NCBI GenBank assembly: GCA_020349965.1
Contig: CP070705.1
Span: 609,934-673,933, forward strand
DNA length: 64,000 nucleotides
Direction: 5' to 3'
DNA from: Caldifarciminota bacterium
Lineage (GTDB): Bacteria > Hydrothermota > Tepidihabitantia > SM23-42
Position 1 is the first letter of the stretch. Every line of letters starts with the position of its first letter. This document shows positions 25,209 to 34,730 of this stretch, in pieces. The notes under the pieces were generated by a model, which was given only the letters and a program-made list of their open reading frames with translations, ran no database searches and had not been told where the DNA came from. Position numbers and translations under genes: made by a program.

Positions 25209-25937
25209 ATGATGAAGCTAGACGAGCTCTATGAACTGGTAAAGACGCTCCGTGAAAAATGCCCTTGGGATAAAACGCAGACCATCGATACATTGAAAAA
25301 CAAGGTAATCGAGGAGTCGTATGAGCTGGTCGATGCGATATCCGAGAATAGTACAGAGGCGATCGCTGAGGAGATCGGTGATGTGCTTTTTCTTTCTCTT
25401 TTTCTTGTGAGGATCTTGGAGGAAGAAGGCAGGACGAAGCTCGATGTCCTTGTCAATTCTGCGTTAGACAAATATCGCAAGAAGCACCCCCATGTGTTCG
25501 AAAGTAAGGACCTGAAAGATGCACATGAAGTGCTGGAATTCTGGCACAAGAGCAAGGGTGATATCTTTGCGGGCATACCGGAGATCTTGCCTGCGTTGCT
25601 CGCCGCAAAAGTGATTCAGGAGAGGGCCGCGAGAGTCGGCTTTGACTGGGATACGCGGTCCGGTCCGCTGGAAAAGGTGCGTGAAGAGGTCGGCGAGGTC
25701 GAAAAGAGTGAAGAAGCGGCACGTGGCGAGGAGTTGGGTGATCTTCTCTTTGCCTGTGTTAATCTTGCTCGGCATATGGGTGTGGATCCTGAGGAGGCGT
25801 TAAGGAGTGCCAACAGGAAGTTCGTCAGACGCTTCAGGAAAGTCTTGGAAGTGTTGAAAAAACAGGGAAAGGATTTGGATAAGGCAGGGCTTGTCGAGAT
25901 GGATGCAATTTGGGATGGCCTCAAGAGGGAAGAATAA
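25209..25937 (+). CDS. mazG: MazG nucleoside triphosphate pyrophosphohydrolase
   Basis: 242 residues with two MazG modules. The N-terminal one (LVKTLREKCPWDKTQTIDTL, KVIEESYELVDAI, AEEIGDVLFLSLFL) has the EExxE and ExxD metal-binding motifs. The C-terminal one repeats them (REEVGEVEKS, GEELGDLLFACVNLARH). It hydrolyses NTPs and dNTPs to NMP and PPi, a housecleaning role in the cytoplasm. The start is ATG 25209 or 25212. It lies between the PSP1 gene and rsmG and overlaps the latter slightly, in one transcription unit. Confidence 0.95.
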   Translation: MMKLDELYELVKTLREKCPWDKTQTIDTLKNKVIEESYELVDAISENSTEAIAEEIGDVLFLSLFLVRILEEEGRTKLDVLVNSALDKYRKKHPHVFESKDLKDAHEVLEFWHKSKGDIFAGIPEILPALLAAKVIQERAARVGFDWDTRSGPLEKVREEVGEVEKSEEAARGEELGDLLFACVNLARHMGVDPEEALRSANRKFVRRFRKVLEVLKKQGKDLDKAGLVEMDAIWDGLKREE

Positions 25938-26589
25938 CGTACGCGTGGATGCCGAGCGTGAGATCGATGACATCAAGGCGGGGCTGAAAGAACTCGGCAT
26001 CGATACGGCCGGTCAGACAATCGAAAAGTTCAGGACATATCTCGACGCTCTTTACTCGTACCGAGATCGGATGCATCTCTTGTCTCGCCGGGACTATGAG
26101 CGCATCGGCAGGCGCCATTTCTTGACTTCTTTGATCGCCCACCCTTATGTGAAGGATAGCCGCAGAATATGCGATGTTGGCGCCGGTGCAGGCTTTCCGT
26201 CTCTTCCGCTGAAAATTCTCTTTCCAGAGGTCCATTTCGTCCTCTTCGAATCGAACCGCAAGAAAGCAGAATTCCTCGATCATTTGGTAGACATGCTTGG
26301 CCTCCACAGGATAGAAGTGATCAACGCCAGAGCGGAAGGGTACTCGGGGCATGGTTTTGACCTGGTTCTGCTGAGGGCCGTTGGCAAGGTAGACAGATTG
26401 CTCAAGGTTGTGCAAAGACTTCTCGTTAGGGGCGGGAGAGCTATTTTCTTCAAAACTCAGGATGTAGAAGCAGAACTCCGGCGTGCCTCGACAGCGATAA
26501 GCAAAATGGGATACGGTGTTGAAGTGAGAAAGATCCAAACGCCTGTCGAGAAGATCCCGATGGCATTAGTTATTCTGCGCAAGCCTTAA
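25915..26589 (+). CDS. rsmG: 16S rRNA (guanine527-N7)-methyltransferase RsmG
   Basis: 224 residues from ATG 25915; GTG 25945, preceded by GAGGGA, is an alternative start. The N-terminal helices (GLKELGIDTAGQTIEKFRTYLDALYSYRDR) and the SAM site DVGAGAGFPSLPLKILFP, followed by FVLFESNRKKAEFL and INARAE, are diagnostic of RsmG (GidB). It methylates G527 of 16S rRNA. It overlaps the end of mazG by 23 nt if ATG 25915 is used. It is the last gene of the unit; no terminator hairpin is obvious after it. Confidence 0.94.
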   Translation: MASRGKNNVRVDAEREIDDIKAGLKELGIDTAGQTIEKFRTYLDALYSYRDRMHLLSRRDYERIGRRHFLTSLIAHPYVKDSRRICDVGAGAGFPSLPLKILFPEVHFVLFESNRKKAEFLDHLVDMLGLHRIEVINARAEGYSGHGFDLVLLRAVGKVDRLLKVVQRLLVRGGRAIFFKTQDVEAELRRASTAISKMGYGVEVRKIQTPVEKIPMALVILRKP

Positions 26590-26719
26590 TATTGTTGAGT
26601 TTCTTCCTTTTCCGACTGAGAGTCATAGAGATGCAGTTCCTAAACCATAGAAAAGGCGGCGTTCATTCATTTGTGTGATGGTCAAGCGGAGAGTGGAGAT
26701 GATGCACAAAGTATCGAAC

Positions 26720-26747
26720 TTGACAAAAGCGATATAATAAATATAAT
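26720..26747 (+). promoter_or_regulatory. Promoter for the ferredoxin
   Basis: TTGACA 26720-26725, 16-bp spacer, TATAAT 26742-26747: perfect consensus hexamers. Confidence 0.85.
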
Positions 26748-26771
26748 TCACAGATTAAATGAGGAGGTATT

Positions 26772-26978
26772 ATGGCATACAAAATAAATGAAGAGTGTAC
26801 GGCATGCGGGCTCTGTGAGCCGGAGTGTCCAGTTCAGGCAATTGCAGCTGGAGATCCCATCTATACGATCGATCCGGGGAAGTGTGTGGAGTGCGAGGGC
26901 CATTTCGATGAACCTCAGTGTGCTTCAGTATGCCCGGTGGATGCATGCGTCCCTGATCCTGATCATCCAAAGAAGTAG
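26772..26978 (+). CDS. YfhL-type 2[4Fe-4S] ferredoxin
   Basis: 68 residues after GAGGAGG and a short spacer. The first cluster motif is [16 protein letters not shown]. The second begins [13 protein letters not shown] and ends SVCPVDAC, with the extra residues (GHFDEPQC) that mark the YfhL family of dicluster ferredoxins. It carries electrons in the cytoplasm at low potential. It is monocistronic, with a consensus promoter and a strong terminator, which suggests high expression. Confidence 0.96.
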   Translation: MAYKINEECTACGLCEPECPVQAIAAGDPIYTIDPGKCVECEGHFDEPQCASVCPVDACVPDPDHPKK

Positions 26979-27000
26979 GTTTCTGGAGAGAATAAATGAA

Positions 27001-27030
27001 ATGCGGTCGGAAAACCGACCGCATTTTTTT
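27001..27030 (+). terminator. Intrinsic terminator after the ferredoxin
   Basis: A perfect 10-bp stem (ATGCGGTCGG / CCGACCGCAT) with an AAAA loop is followed by a run of T, 22 nt after the stop. Confidence 0.93.
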
Positions 27031-27050
27031 ATTTATGATGTGCGCAGTAA

Positions 27051-27953
27051 TCAGTTCGAGCTCAGTGTGAACTGTGCATCGAGGTAGGCGCCTTCGGAAT
27101 CGGTGGCGCGAACGAACACCTCAAAAACAGAGATATCCCCAGCACTGCCGTATATTACACCGTTGTCCGCATCGATCATGATGCCTTCGGGAGCCTGTAA
27201 GAGTGAAAATGACATGGGGTCTCCGTCCGGATCGAATATCGGGAGGACATAATGGACGTTTTTCGGCGAACATTTCACAGAATCGGTTTTGGTCTTGAAA
27301 GCAGGGGGCGCGTTGGCGATAGTGATTTCGAATGGAAATGCTTCAGAACGGTATTCACCGTCGTCGGCAAATGCAGCACCGGTTATGACGTCATTCTTCT
27401 TCAAACGGAGCGGTGCCATAGGCAATACGTTCGAGGTGTTGGGTAGCACGTCATCCTTGACGAGCCAGTGAACGACGAGGTCTATATCATCACCATCGGC
27501 GTCTTCGAAAAGCGCGTTCAGCGTGACCTGGGGCGTGGTGACATCTATGATCTCGGGTATTACCGAAACCGAAACGATCCTTGGGGGTAGACCGCCTATC
27601 GTTATTTCACTTGACCTCATCATCTTGCCATATGCTTTGCCGTCGTATGGCGTCACTTCGGCAAGTATCCTGTCCCCCTTCTTGATTTCCGGGTACGTAA
27701 GGGACATGCCTTCGCCGATCTCTTCGTCATTGACATACCATTTAACCTCGTAGGTTATCGGATCGCCATCCTTATCCGAAGCGAGGATACGGGCAGTGAT
27801 CTCCGATTGAACAGTCGGATTTAGTGGCAGTAGTGTAATGTTCTCAAGCACGGGCGCGTGATTGACTGCGGCGCTGTCCTCTTCCTTTTTCCCGCCGCAC
27901 GTGACGACAGCGAGGACGAAAATAATCCCGAATGCGAATATCGACTTACTCAA
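27051..27953 (-). CDS. Lipoprotein with PKD/cadherin-like Ig domains
   Basis: 300 residues from TTG 27953, chosen because CGGAGGTGA lies about 5 nt upstream and no ATG fits. The lipobox is VVTCGG (Cys near 19). Three Ig-like modules follow: residues about 35-118 (DKDGDPITYEVKWYVN), 125-215 (EDADGDDIDLVVHWLV) and 220-300 (PDGDPMSFSLLQAPEGIMID, a He_PIG/cadherin-like repeat). The DxDGDxI strands are typical of calcium-binding surface lipoproteins. It is probably anchored in the outer membrane. It lies downstream of the pilin operon but has its own promoter (27973-28000). Confidence 0.85.
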   Translation of the reverse strand: MSKSIFAFGIIFVLAVVTCGGKKEEDSAAVNHAPVLENITLLPLNPTVQSEITARILASDKDGDPITYEVKWYVNDEEIGEGMSLTYPEIKKGDRILAEVTPYDGKAYGKMMRSSEITIGGLPPRIVSVSVIPEIIDVTTPQVTLNALFEDADGDDIDLVVHWLVKDDVLPNTSNVLPMAPLRLKKNDVITGAAFADDGEYRSEAFPFEITIANAPPAFKTKTDSVKCSPKNVHYVLPIFDPDGDPMSFSLLQAPEGIMIDADNGVIYGSAGDISVFEVFVRATDSEGAYLDAQFTLSSN

Positions 27954-27972
27954 TTGTCACCTCCGTTCCATC

Positions 27973-28000
27973 AGTATAGGCACATTTTGGCATGTGTCAA
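27973..28000 (-). promoter_or_regulatory. Promoter for the Ig-domain lipoprotein
   Basis: TTGACA (28000-27995), 16-bp spacer, TATACT (27978-27973). Confidence 0.72.
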
Positions 28001-28039
28001 TGTGCGCTTGCGACTGGCGCTTTCAGATCGGTGATCACC

Positions 28040-28345
28040 TTATCGTTTCTCGATCAACCTACCGTCTACCACTTCGTAGAGTTTCTCGATCCGTATGTAC
28101 GTTCTGACCCCGGTGCGACTGAGTCGGTCGCGGACGAGTGAAGCCGTGAACGGAAAGGAGATATTCTGCACGTCGAATTCCAAATTCCTGTGAACCAATG
28201 AGGCGCGCGCATTGGGGACGTAGATCCTCAAGCCATCGACGAGGACGAGTGAATCACCTTCAATCCCGTGGACCATGCCCAGATAGGTCTCTTCGGCAAA
28301 GAGACATAAGCATAAAGTGAGCGAAAGCAGTATGATCATTTTCAT
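28040..28345 (-). CDS. Small exported protein at the end of the pilin operon
   Basis: 101 residues starting MKMIILLSLTLCLCLFAEETYLG, a short signal peptide; AGGAGG is upstream. The mature 85 residues are beta-rich (GMVHGIEGDSLVLVDGLRIYVPN, TASLVRDRLSRTGVRTYIRIEKLYEV). I do not recognise the family. It starts 10 nt after the stop of the PilY1-like gene, so it is the last gene of the pilin operon. It may be a periplasmic pilus accessory protein; that is inference from position only. Confidence 0.7.
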   Translation of the reverse strand: MKMIILLSLTLCLCLFAEETYLGMVHGIEGDSLVLVDGLRIYVPNARASLVHRNLEFDVQNISFPFTASLVRDRLSRTGVRTYIRIEKLYEVVDGRLIEKR

Positions 28346-28355
28346 GTTAACCTCC

Positions 28356-31300
28356 TTATCTTCCCTTCCACATTATCACGCCGCTCCGGGGCAGACCAGG
28401 AATCCCGGTTTCCGGCGATACGATCACGCCTCCCACCTGAACAAAGACCTTTGTCTGGTCGGCGGTGACATAGAGCGATGGCTCTGACGGCATTCCCGCA
28501 CCGAGGTCGATCCAGACGCGGTTCGTATCTCCGGTCGTACCGAGGAAAGGCTCAATGTACGCTGTACCGGTCAGGTAGTGCAGGGCGTACAGCTGGCCCG
28601 TGCCGCCGTATGAGCATATGTCAGCGCCCGGTTTGAACGACGTGAACAGCACGGCGCCGCCGATCACCAAACTCGTTGTTATGCTCCGCTCACCGCGCTG
28701 CATCCAGCGGTACCAGCCGAGCCGGTTGTTGACAAGGGTCTTCAACGAATCGAACGTGACGATACCACCGCCCGGGATGTGGACCTGGTCGAGGGTATCG
28801 ACCCACACATTCGTCACGTCATAGCGGTCCGTCACAACCTGCGTATGGACCGTGTCATCGCGGAAGCCGACATAGAGCTGCTGGGTCGTGGTGTCGGCTA
28901 CGTCGAATTCGCTGTAGAGCCGTCCCGAGCCAAAGTACACCCATAGATGGTTATATTCATCGGTGGCGACCGAACCTTCTGCCGTTACCGGCCGCTGCAT
29001 GTCCATGACCGATCCCCATGTCCAGGTATTGGGGTCAGTGCTGTCATTCGTCAGGATGCGGTAGATCTTGCCGCGCCATGCCTTGACCGGTGGTCCGGCA
29101 AAGTAAGCGTTGCCAAAGTATATACGATCCACGCTGTAATCAATCCCCCAATCGCAGGCGAATATGTTTGAGATGAAAGAACCTGCGTCAGGCAGGGTGA
29201 TCTTGCGCAATAGAGTTCCGGTGCTCAGGTCGAGAATGAAGATACGGCCGTTCTGGGTGCATTCACCAGAGCAGCTCTGCGGGCCCGAACCGAAGACGAG
29301 GAACCAGCGGTCACGGACCTTGACCACGGTGGAGAAGCAGGTGGTCAATGCCAGGTCAGATGGAGAGTATTCCCACAGCGGTATCGGATCGTGCGGGTCA
29401 GTGATATCGATCGCAAAGAAGGCTGAAGAGCATGTGTCACCAGTTATCGCGATGGGCATACCGCCGAGCCTCATACCTCCGATCAGGATTGTACCCCAAC
29501 CGCCGGGACGTTCCGGATCATTGGGATCGAAGATCTGGGCGTCCGTAACATATGCCCTGAGGTCGACATAATAATTGTGACACTGATCATACCCCTTCTT
29601 AGTCAGCCACCTCAGATGGGGCAGCAGGTTGTACGGTATATACCCCCACAGTTCTTCGCCCAGGTCATGGCCGGCCGGTTCGAGGGTCATTGGAGTTAGT
29701 ACATTGTCGCTTCTCTGGGCGACGCCGCCGTTGAAGCAGTGGAGCATGCCGTCGTTGCTTCCTACGTATACGACATTCCTGCGGTCGCGGTAATAGTTGT
29801 AGTATTGCGCGTACGAGACATCGCCGTAGATGAAGTCATAGCGCTCAGTGGGCCGGCCGACAAGGGTCGGGCCTGAGTTTATCACGTCCCCCAGCTTCCA
29901 GACCTTGCCTCCGGTCGTCCTTGTCCTCAGATCAGGGAAATCGGTGCCCCTGATATACTGGATGATCGTATCGGCTGCGCTTGCGGTTGAAACGCCGAGA
30001 TACGGCTGCAGGGCAGATGAGTTGGCCGATGTGAAATCGACTATCTCTCCGGCATCGACGGTTCCGTTCTTATTGGCGTCGACAAATGTCTTGATCGTCC
30101 GGACTGCAGGTAGTGTGTCCCAGAGCCACTTGCCAGCATCCCATATGGGCTTCAGACTGTCGATCGGCATAGCGGCGACCGAATCGAGTGTCTGGCCATT
30201 GCCATAGACGTCCCTGTATTTGATGATCGTCACGCCGGTCTGATGTGAGATCATGTTGATAACGTAGTCGTTCTCCAAATTTAGGGTGGCGTCGGCTTCT
30301 GTATCTTCACGGAGGAGGCCGAACGGATCGAGCCACAGCGAGTGGGTCGTGCCGATCCAGTCGAGCATCTCGTTGGTTGGATAGAGTTTCACCTGATAGA
30401 ACTGCGATTGGATCGCGAGCCCGCCGCTCCTGGAGCCGGTGGAGACCACCGCTACCGGCGAAGCGGATTGCGTGCGCGCGATCATGGAGAGGATCGCCCT
30501 CTTCAGCGCCATTTCGATTTCATAACCGTCCCGGGCGAAGAAGTACGTGTCGGGTATAGTGTCAAAATCGGCGTCCCATTCGACCTGTTGGTCCGGTCTG
30601 TTATTGTCGTTGTTATCGACAAACCCGCCGAATTTGCACGCGTTCCTCAATAGTTGGCTCTCCTCGAATGCGGCAATGCCGTAGAGCGCGACGTTCTGAA
30701 CGTCGGGCAGGTTCCGGTCGAGCCACTCCGCACCGGCCGGAAGGCTGTCGGGCCTGAGGTCCGTGATATTGCCGTAGTATGCCAGGTGCACGAGATAGTT
30801 GGAGCCCTGGTCAGCGCTCGGGTTCGGGCCCGGCAAGATGCCTGAACCGGCATAGCTTGCAAAGGAGCGCAGATTAATTGCATTGGGCATGTCGGCGGCG
30901 CTATTGGGTACGTGCAGGTCTTTCGTCGATTGACCGTCTGTGACAACGAGCATGAAACTCTGGCGGCACGGCGTCATCTTTGCCCAGCCGGTCGGGCCGG
31001 GCAATCCTTTGTCATAGTATGGGTCTTTAGGCAGTATCACCTGCTTGACGTAATCGCCGTTACTGTAGAAAGGCTCTGCCTGTGAAAAGTACCTGAGCAT
31101 CTCCCAGTAGCATTCGCCGAGCGGCGTCCAGGAATCGAAGACGACGTTCCTTATCGCCTGGTAGCACGCCGTGTATGTGACGTCGCCGATATATCCGGTT
31201 CCGCCTGTGATGCTGCCGCCATTGTCGGCGAATGTCCCGGTCAATTCGTTGTAGCCGTCCCAGATACCTCCTGGGCCGTAGTTGAAGTTCGCAATGCCGA

Positions 31301-32003
31301 AACGGGGCACATTGTCATCCCATATCCCGTCGTCGTTGATATCAGCGATCTGGGCAAGGACGCCGCCCCACGCCGAGCGCGGTATATAAACCCAGATGAC
31401 GGACGAACCGATCGATGGTAAGGGGCCGGTGCCGACCCGTGTAACGGATATACTGGTAAGCATTGTGGCATCGTGGGTGATGTCGATCCGGCTGTAATTG
31501 CTGCTCGGCGATGTGCTCGAGCGGTAGTATACGCTCCAGCTGTATCGGCCTTCGCTCTCCAGTCGGACCGGATCTGAAGCAGCAGCCCATGTCGATGGTC
31601 CCCGTCCACCGATAAGGACCTTCTTGGCGACATCGCCGCGGCTCATGATCGCCCAGTTCAAAATATGGCCGGGATACGGGCCGGTCGGGCTCGCAAACCA
31701 GCCGGTCGCGGCGCCCGTGGTTCGGTATTCATAGCTGCTGTCCGGATTGAAATAGCCGTAGTATTTGACCGTATCAGCGGGCGTTCCCTGTATGATCTCG
31801 GTCGTCGTATACGCGCGGTCGGCCATAGAACCAGAATTGTCCAGGACGATGAGAACGTTCGGCGTCGGTGTTTTCCAGGTAAAGGGCGGGAAGCAGCAGT
31901 ACGTGGTGTCAAGCTCCTGGGCAGATACAATGAGAAATGACAACAACAGCAATTGGATTGCAATCCCTGCAAATGATTTGTGACCTGCGGTAATGTTACT
32001 CAT
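28356..32003 (-). CDS. pilY1: PilY1-like type IV pilus tip/assembly protein
   Basis: 1215 residues. Signal peptide about 1-28. A von Willebrand A domain starts near 50 with the MIDAS motif VLDNSGSM. Near 642 a loop DANKNGTVDAGEI resembles the PilY1 calcium-binding site. The C-terminal half is the PilC/PilY1 beta-propeller, with VVYVGSNDGMLHCFNGG near 740 and AFFAIDITDPHDPIPLWEY near 860. In other bacteria PilY1 joins minor pilins at the pilus tip, controls retraction and mediates adhesion. Here it follows the pilX-like gene, with AAGGAGG before its ATG. Full length for the family. Confidence 0.93.
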   Translation of the reverse strand: MSNITAGHKSFAGIAIQLLLLSFLIVSAQELDTTYCCFPPFTWKTPTPNVLIVLDNSGSMADRAYTTTEIIQGTPADTVKYYGYFNPDSSYEYRTTGAATGWFASPTGPYPGHILNWAIMSRGDVAKKVLIGGRGPSTWAAASDPVRLESEGRYSWSVYYRSSTSPSSNYSRIDITHDATMLTSISVTRVGTGPLPSIGSSVIWVYIPRSAWGGVLAQIADINDDGIWDDNVPRFGIANFNYGPGGIWDGYNELTGTFADNGGSITGGTGYIGDVTYTACYQAIRNVVFDSWTPLGECYWEMLRYFSQAEPFYSNGDYVKQVILPKDPYYDKGLPGPTGWAKMTPCRQSFMLVVTDGQSTKDLHVPNSAADMPNAINLRSFASYAGSGILPGPNPSADQGSNYLVHLAYYGNITDLRPDSLPAGAEWLDRNLPDVQNVALYGIAAFEESQLLRNACKFGGFVDNNDNNRPDQQVEWDADFDTIPDTYFFARDGYEIEMALKRAILSMIARTQSASPVAVVSTGSRSGGLAIQSQFYQVKLYPTNEMLDWIGTTHSLWLDPFGLLREDTEADATLNLENDYVINMISHQTGVTIIKYRDVYGNGQTLDSVAAMPIDSLKPIWDAGKWLWDTLPAVRTIKTFVDANKNGTVDAGEIVDFTSANSSALQPYLGVSTASAADTIIQYIRGTDFPDLRTRTTGGKVWKLGDVINSGPTLVGRPTERYDFIYGDVSYAQYYNYYRDRRNVVYVGSNDGMLHCFNGGVAQRSDNVLTPMTLEPAGHDLGEELWGYIPYNLLPHLRWLTKKGYDQCHNYYVDLRAYVTDAQIFDPNDPERPGGWGTILIGGMRLGGMPIAITGDTCSSAFFAIDITDPHDPIPLWEYSPSDLALTTCFSTVVKVRDRWFLVFGSGPQSCSGECTQNGRIFILDLSTGTLLRKITLPDAGSFISNIFACDWGIDYSVDRIYFGNAYFAGPPVKAWRGKIYRILTNDSTDPNTWTWGSVMDMQRPVTAEGSVATDEYNHLWVYFGSGRLYSEFDVADTTTQQLYVGFRDDTVHTQVVTDRYDVTNVWVDTLDQVHIPGGGIVTFDSLKTLVNNRLGWYRWMQRGERSITTSLVIGGAVLFTSFKPGADICSYGGTGQLYALHYLTGTAYIEPFLGTTGDTNRVWIDLGAGMPSEPSLYVTADQTKVFVQVGGVIVSPETGIPGLPRSGVIMWKGR

Positions 32004-32020
32004 CTTTTCCTCCTTAAAAA

Positions 32021-32497
32021 CTAATCGACGGATGCGGTAAAGCGCTGAACGGCTTCGAGTCCGACCCGTTCGCCGCTGCGAGCGAGTATCGTCGCGCTGA
32101 TATAGTAAGTCCGGTAACTACCCGAAGCGGGTGTCGCGCCGGGTCCAACCATGGCGCGTGCGAATTTTATCGCGGTACCTGACATCGTAATGACTTGAGC
32201 CGAAGTCCGCTCGGCAGTTACTGATGCTCTGTAGCCGCCAATACGCACCGTGTCGACAATGCGAGGCGGAGCATCGAGAAAAGTATTCAAACTCTCTGCC
32301 TTTGCCTTGCTGATCTCCAGCGCGGCTACGGCCGCTTCATAAGTTGTTTCGTATCTTACCTGACCGCGCGTGACGCTCATGCCACGAACGACAACATAGA
32401 GGGCCAACGATCCCACGATCAAAACGACGATCATCGTTCCTAACGCAACTAAGAGAGCGATACCGCTACTATGTTTTTCAATCATTCGAATCTTCAT
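32021..32497 (-). CDS. PilX-like minor pilin
   Basis: 158 residues. The short basic leader ends before SSGIALLVALGTMIVVLIVGSLALYVVV, a PilX_N-type hydrophobic helix (GIALL rather than FTLxE). The rest is a small globular domain with RQVxYET-like segments. It overlaps the pilW-like gene by 4 nt. With PilV-, PilW- and FimT-like proteins it should form the minor pilin complex that primes type IV pilus assembly with PilY1. Confidence 0.85.
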   Translation of the reverse strand: MKIRMIEKHSSGIALLVALGTMIVVLIVGSLALYVVVRGMSVTRGQVRYETTYEAAVAALEISKAKAESLNTFLDAPPRIVDTVRIGGYRASVTAERTSAQVITMSGTAIKFARAMVGPGATPASGSYRTYYISATILARSGERVGLEAVQRFTASVD

Positions 32498-33480
32498 AGA
32501 TCCTCCCCTGGCTGCAGGTTCTGAGGATAGATGATGCTGCTGAGTATCGCGCGCTTTCGGCGCTTCGCGTAGGGATCGAGTGCGAGTGGATACTCCGGAT
32601 CATGCTCGATCAATATTGTGTCTTCGACTTCTTCGTATCCAGTGATGAGATCAGACGCAATGACCACAGTGAATCTCACCGCCCACTTATTGCCGTAATT
32701 AGGATTGAAAAGCGGGTTGTTAGCATTGTTCCAGTTGTCGATTATCCCGTCGTTATCTGTATCAATGCCGTATCGGAATTGGATCGCTTCGACATTGGTC
32801 AGGAGCGCTTCGCCGCCTCTCATCAGTGTATCATTAGAGAGCGTGTAGGTCAGGCCGTTATTATATGTTGCCGAATTGCGTCTGAATACCATGAGCCCTG
32901 CCCTTGCAGCGATGGTAGGACCGATGTACAATCGGAGTCCGTCGATTGCGTTATTCCAGACCGGGTCATAGAATGTAAATGTATCGATTCCGGTTATGAT
33001 TAGATCCTGGTGCACTGGTCTGCGCGTTTCATTCATGATGATGATTGTGTCGCCGACCCGAAAGTTGGCCAGACTGTCAGTCCAGCGTCGGACCGGTAGG
33101 GTAGACCCAGCGACGTCATCGAGCAGGTAGCTCCATTGGGTTCTGTTCATTTCGAATCCAAGGCCGACGCCCTTAAGTGTGATGTCACCCCCTGCGTTCG
33201 AGAGCTGGAGCGCATCCTGCAGTTCATACGGATAGCCGAGGCCGGCCAGGAGCAGGTCCCATTTGATCAACGTAAAAGCGACCTGAGCGTCGGTCTGTAG
33301 AATCGTGGTGCGCGTCACCTGGACGGACTTGGTCTGTTGAAGATTGAGTACCGAATACACTGCACCGAGGACGACCATGAGAATGACCAGGGAGATCATA
33401 AGTTCAACGAGGGTCATACCAAATCTTCTTTCTGATCGCAAACGGCCGCCATTCTTGCAAATCTTAAAAGGGATCTTCAT
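32494..33480 (-). CDS. PilW-like minor pilin
   Basis: 328 residues. A prepilin leader ends in RRFG, followed by MTLVELMISLVILMVVLGAV; Glu is at +5 as in class III prepilins. The globular part (about residues 60-328) is large, as usual for PilW. It lies between the pilV- and pilX-like genes, overlapping the latter by 4 nt; AGGAGGA is found just before its start. Confidence 0.88.
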   Translation of the reverse strand: MKIPFKICKNGGRLRSERRFGMTLVELMISLVILMVVLGAVYSVLNLQQTKSVQVTRTTILQTDAQVAFTLIKWDLLLAGLGYPYELQDALQLSNAGGDITLKGVGLGFEMNRTQWSYLLDDVAGSTLPVRRWTDSLANFRVGDTIIIMNETRRPVHQDLIITGIDTFTFYDPVWNNAIDGLRLYIGPTIAARAGLMVFRRNSATYNNGLTYTLSNDTLMRGGEALLTNVEAIQFRYGIDTDNDGIIDNWNNANNPLFNPNYGNKWAVRFTVVIASDLITGYEEVEDTILIEHDPEYPLALDPYAKRRKRAILSSIIYPQNLQPGEDL

Positions 33481-33489
33481 CGTTCCTCC

Positions 33490-33942
33490 TTAATAACGTT
33501 TTATGAGATAGGAAGTGAGTGGTTGCGCTGAGTGTGGCCAGGAGACGTGGATGCAAATCGTCTTGAATCGTGAATCGTATACCGTATCTATGACGCTGTC
33601 AGCGACGTTCCAGATTATCTGAAATTCGCCACGGCCGGCGATCTCGTATTGCTCGTAATCGTGGTTGATGGTGTCACCGAGGCTGTCAGATGTGAGATGG
33701 CGCAAAATCGAGTCGCTTGTGGGCAGGTTCATGAGTTGTTCGTGATAGCGGTTGAGCACATCTCTGGCATACATCCGGCGGTTCATCATGGTGCTCGTGC
33801 GGACGCCCATCACGGTCAAGTTGGCGACCGCGAGGACACCGATGGCTAGTATGACGAGCGCTACGAGAACCTCGACAAGGGTGAAGCCACGGTTTCGCAT
33901 TGGGAAATAAATAAAGCGTAACTTCTTAAAGCGGGTGTTCAT
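33490..33942 (-). CDS. PilV-like minor pilin
   Basis: 150 residues from ATG 33942, with GAGGAGG 5 nt upstream (an in-frame GTG at 33948 is too close to the site). The prepilin motif is NRG-FTLVEVLVALVILAIGVLAVANL, with cleavage before Phe and Glu at +5; the 'VALVILAIGVLAVA' core is typical of PilV/GspI. It is the second gene of the pilin operon, 10 nt before the pilW-like gene. Confidence 0.9.
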   Translation of the reverse strand: MNTRFKKLRFIYFPMRNRGFTLVEVLVALVILAIGVLAVANLTVMGVRTSTMMNRRMYARDVLNRYHEQLMNLPTSDSILRHLTSDSLGDTINHDYEQYEIAGRGEFQIIWNVADSVIDTVYDSRFKTICIHVSWPHSAQPLTSYLIKRY

Positions 33943-33953
33943 ATTCACCTCCT

Positions 33954-34505
33954 CTAAGGATTCCAGGTGCCACCGGCAAACTCATAGGTGGCGATCTTTC
34001 CGAGCGTGTTTACGCCTACCGCGTAATTGTCGATACCATCTGTAATGTAAAGAACGCCACTCGTTGCACCACCCCGGCCATCGAAGAATAGTATGTCTGA
34101 CGGAAAGTCGACGCCATCAACTGCAGGCGCGCCCGTGGTTCCCTCGGGCGGTTGGCCGACGACACCGACACCGCCGAAATAGACCTTCCCGCCTGCAATT
34201 TCGCTCAGTTTGAAATCCTGGGTCGTGCTGTCCGGTCGGATGAGGCGATAACTGTATTGGTCGGGGAAATTGATGGCGTAGGTGCCTCCGGATGTGATGG
34301 CTCGCTCTCTGAGTGCCTTGAAATGCTGTGCAGTTTTATAGCATGCACTCCGCGTGCGAGCCTGCCTCTGCATCCGTGTAAAATTTGGTACGGCGATCAG
34401 CGCGACGATGGCGATGATCGCTATAACGACCATCAACTCTATCAAAGTAAAACCGTGCGTGGATGAATGTCTGTGTGGCTTTGGTCTTTTAAAGATTTTC
34501 TCCAT
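33954..34505 (-). CDS. FimT/GspH-like minor pilin
   Basis: 183 residues from ATG 34505, with GGAGGA a few nt upstream. The prepilin motif THG-FTLIELMVVIAIIAIVALIAVPN sits near residues 18-40. The rest fits GspH/FimT pseudopilins (RSACYKTAQHFKALRERAITSGG, DILFFDGRGGATSGVLYIT). It is the first gene of the six-gene operon running to 28040, directly behind the sigma-54-like promoter. Confidence 0.88.
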   Translation of the reverse strand: MEKIFKRPKPHRHSSTHGFTLIELMVVIAIIAIVALIAVPNFTRMQRQARTRSACYKTAQHFKALRERAITSGGTYAINFPDQYSYRLIRPDSTTQDFKLSEIAGGKVYFGGVGVVGQPPEGTTGAPAVDGVDFPSDILFFDGRGGATSGVLYITDGIDNYAVGVNTLGKIATYEFAGGTWNP

Positions 34506-34534
34506 AATTCCTCCAGTCTTCAGTGAAAAATACA

Positions 34535-34550
34535 TGCAAGATCCGTTCCC
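34535..34550 (-). promoter_or_regulatory. Sigma-54-like -24/-12 promoter of the pilin operon
   Basis: On the minus strand GGGAACG-GATC-TTGCA matches TGGCACG-N4-TTGCA with exact GG-N10-GC spacing. The predicted start near 34524 leaves room for the GGAGGA site and ATG at 34505. The same bases lie in a short perfect dyad (AGATCCG / CGGATCT), so a chance match is possible. Confidence 0.55.
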
Positions 34551-34730
34551 GGATCTGATTTACTAAGGTTCGATATTACGGTTATTTTCTATAGGATTGG
34601 TTCTTGTTGGCCATTCTTTTTCATTAATTGGGTGAATTTTTACCCATATGCTCTGCGGCCAAAATCGGGCGGTCACGGAATTTTGTGTAGTAATTTTGCT
34701 ACATTGAGGATACGACATGGTCGTAAGTCG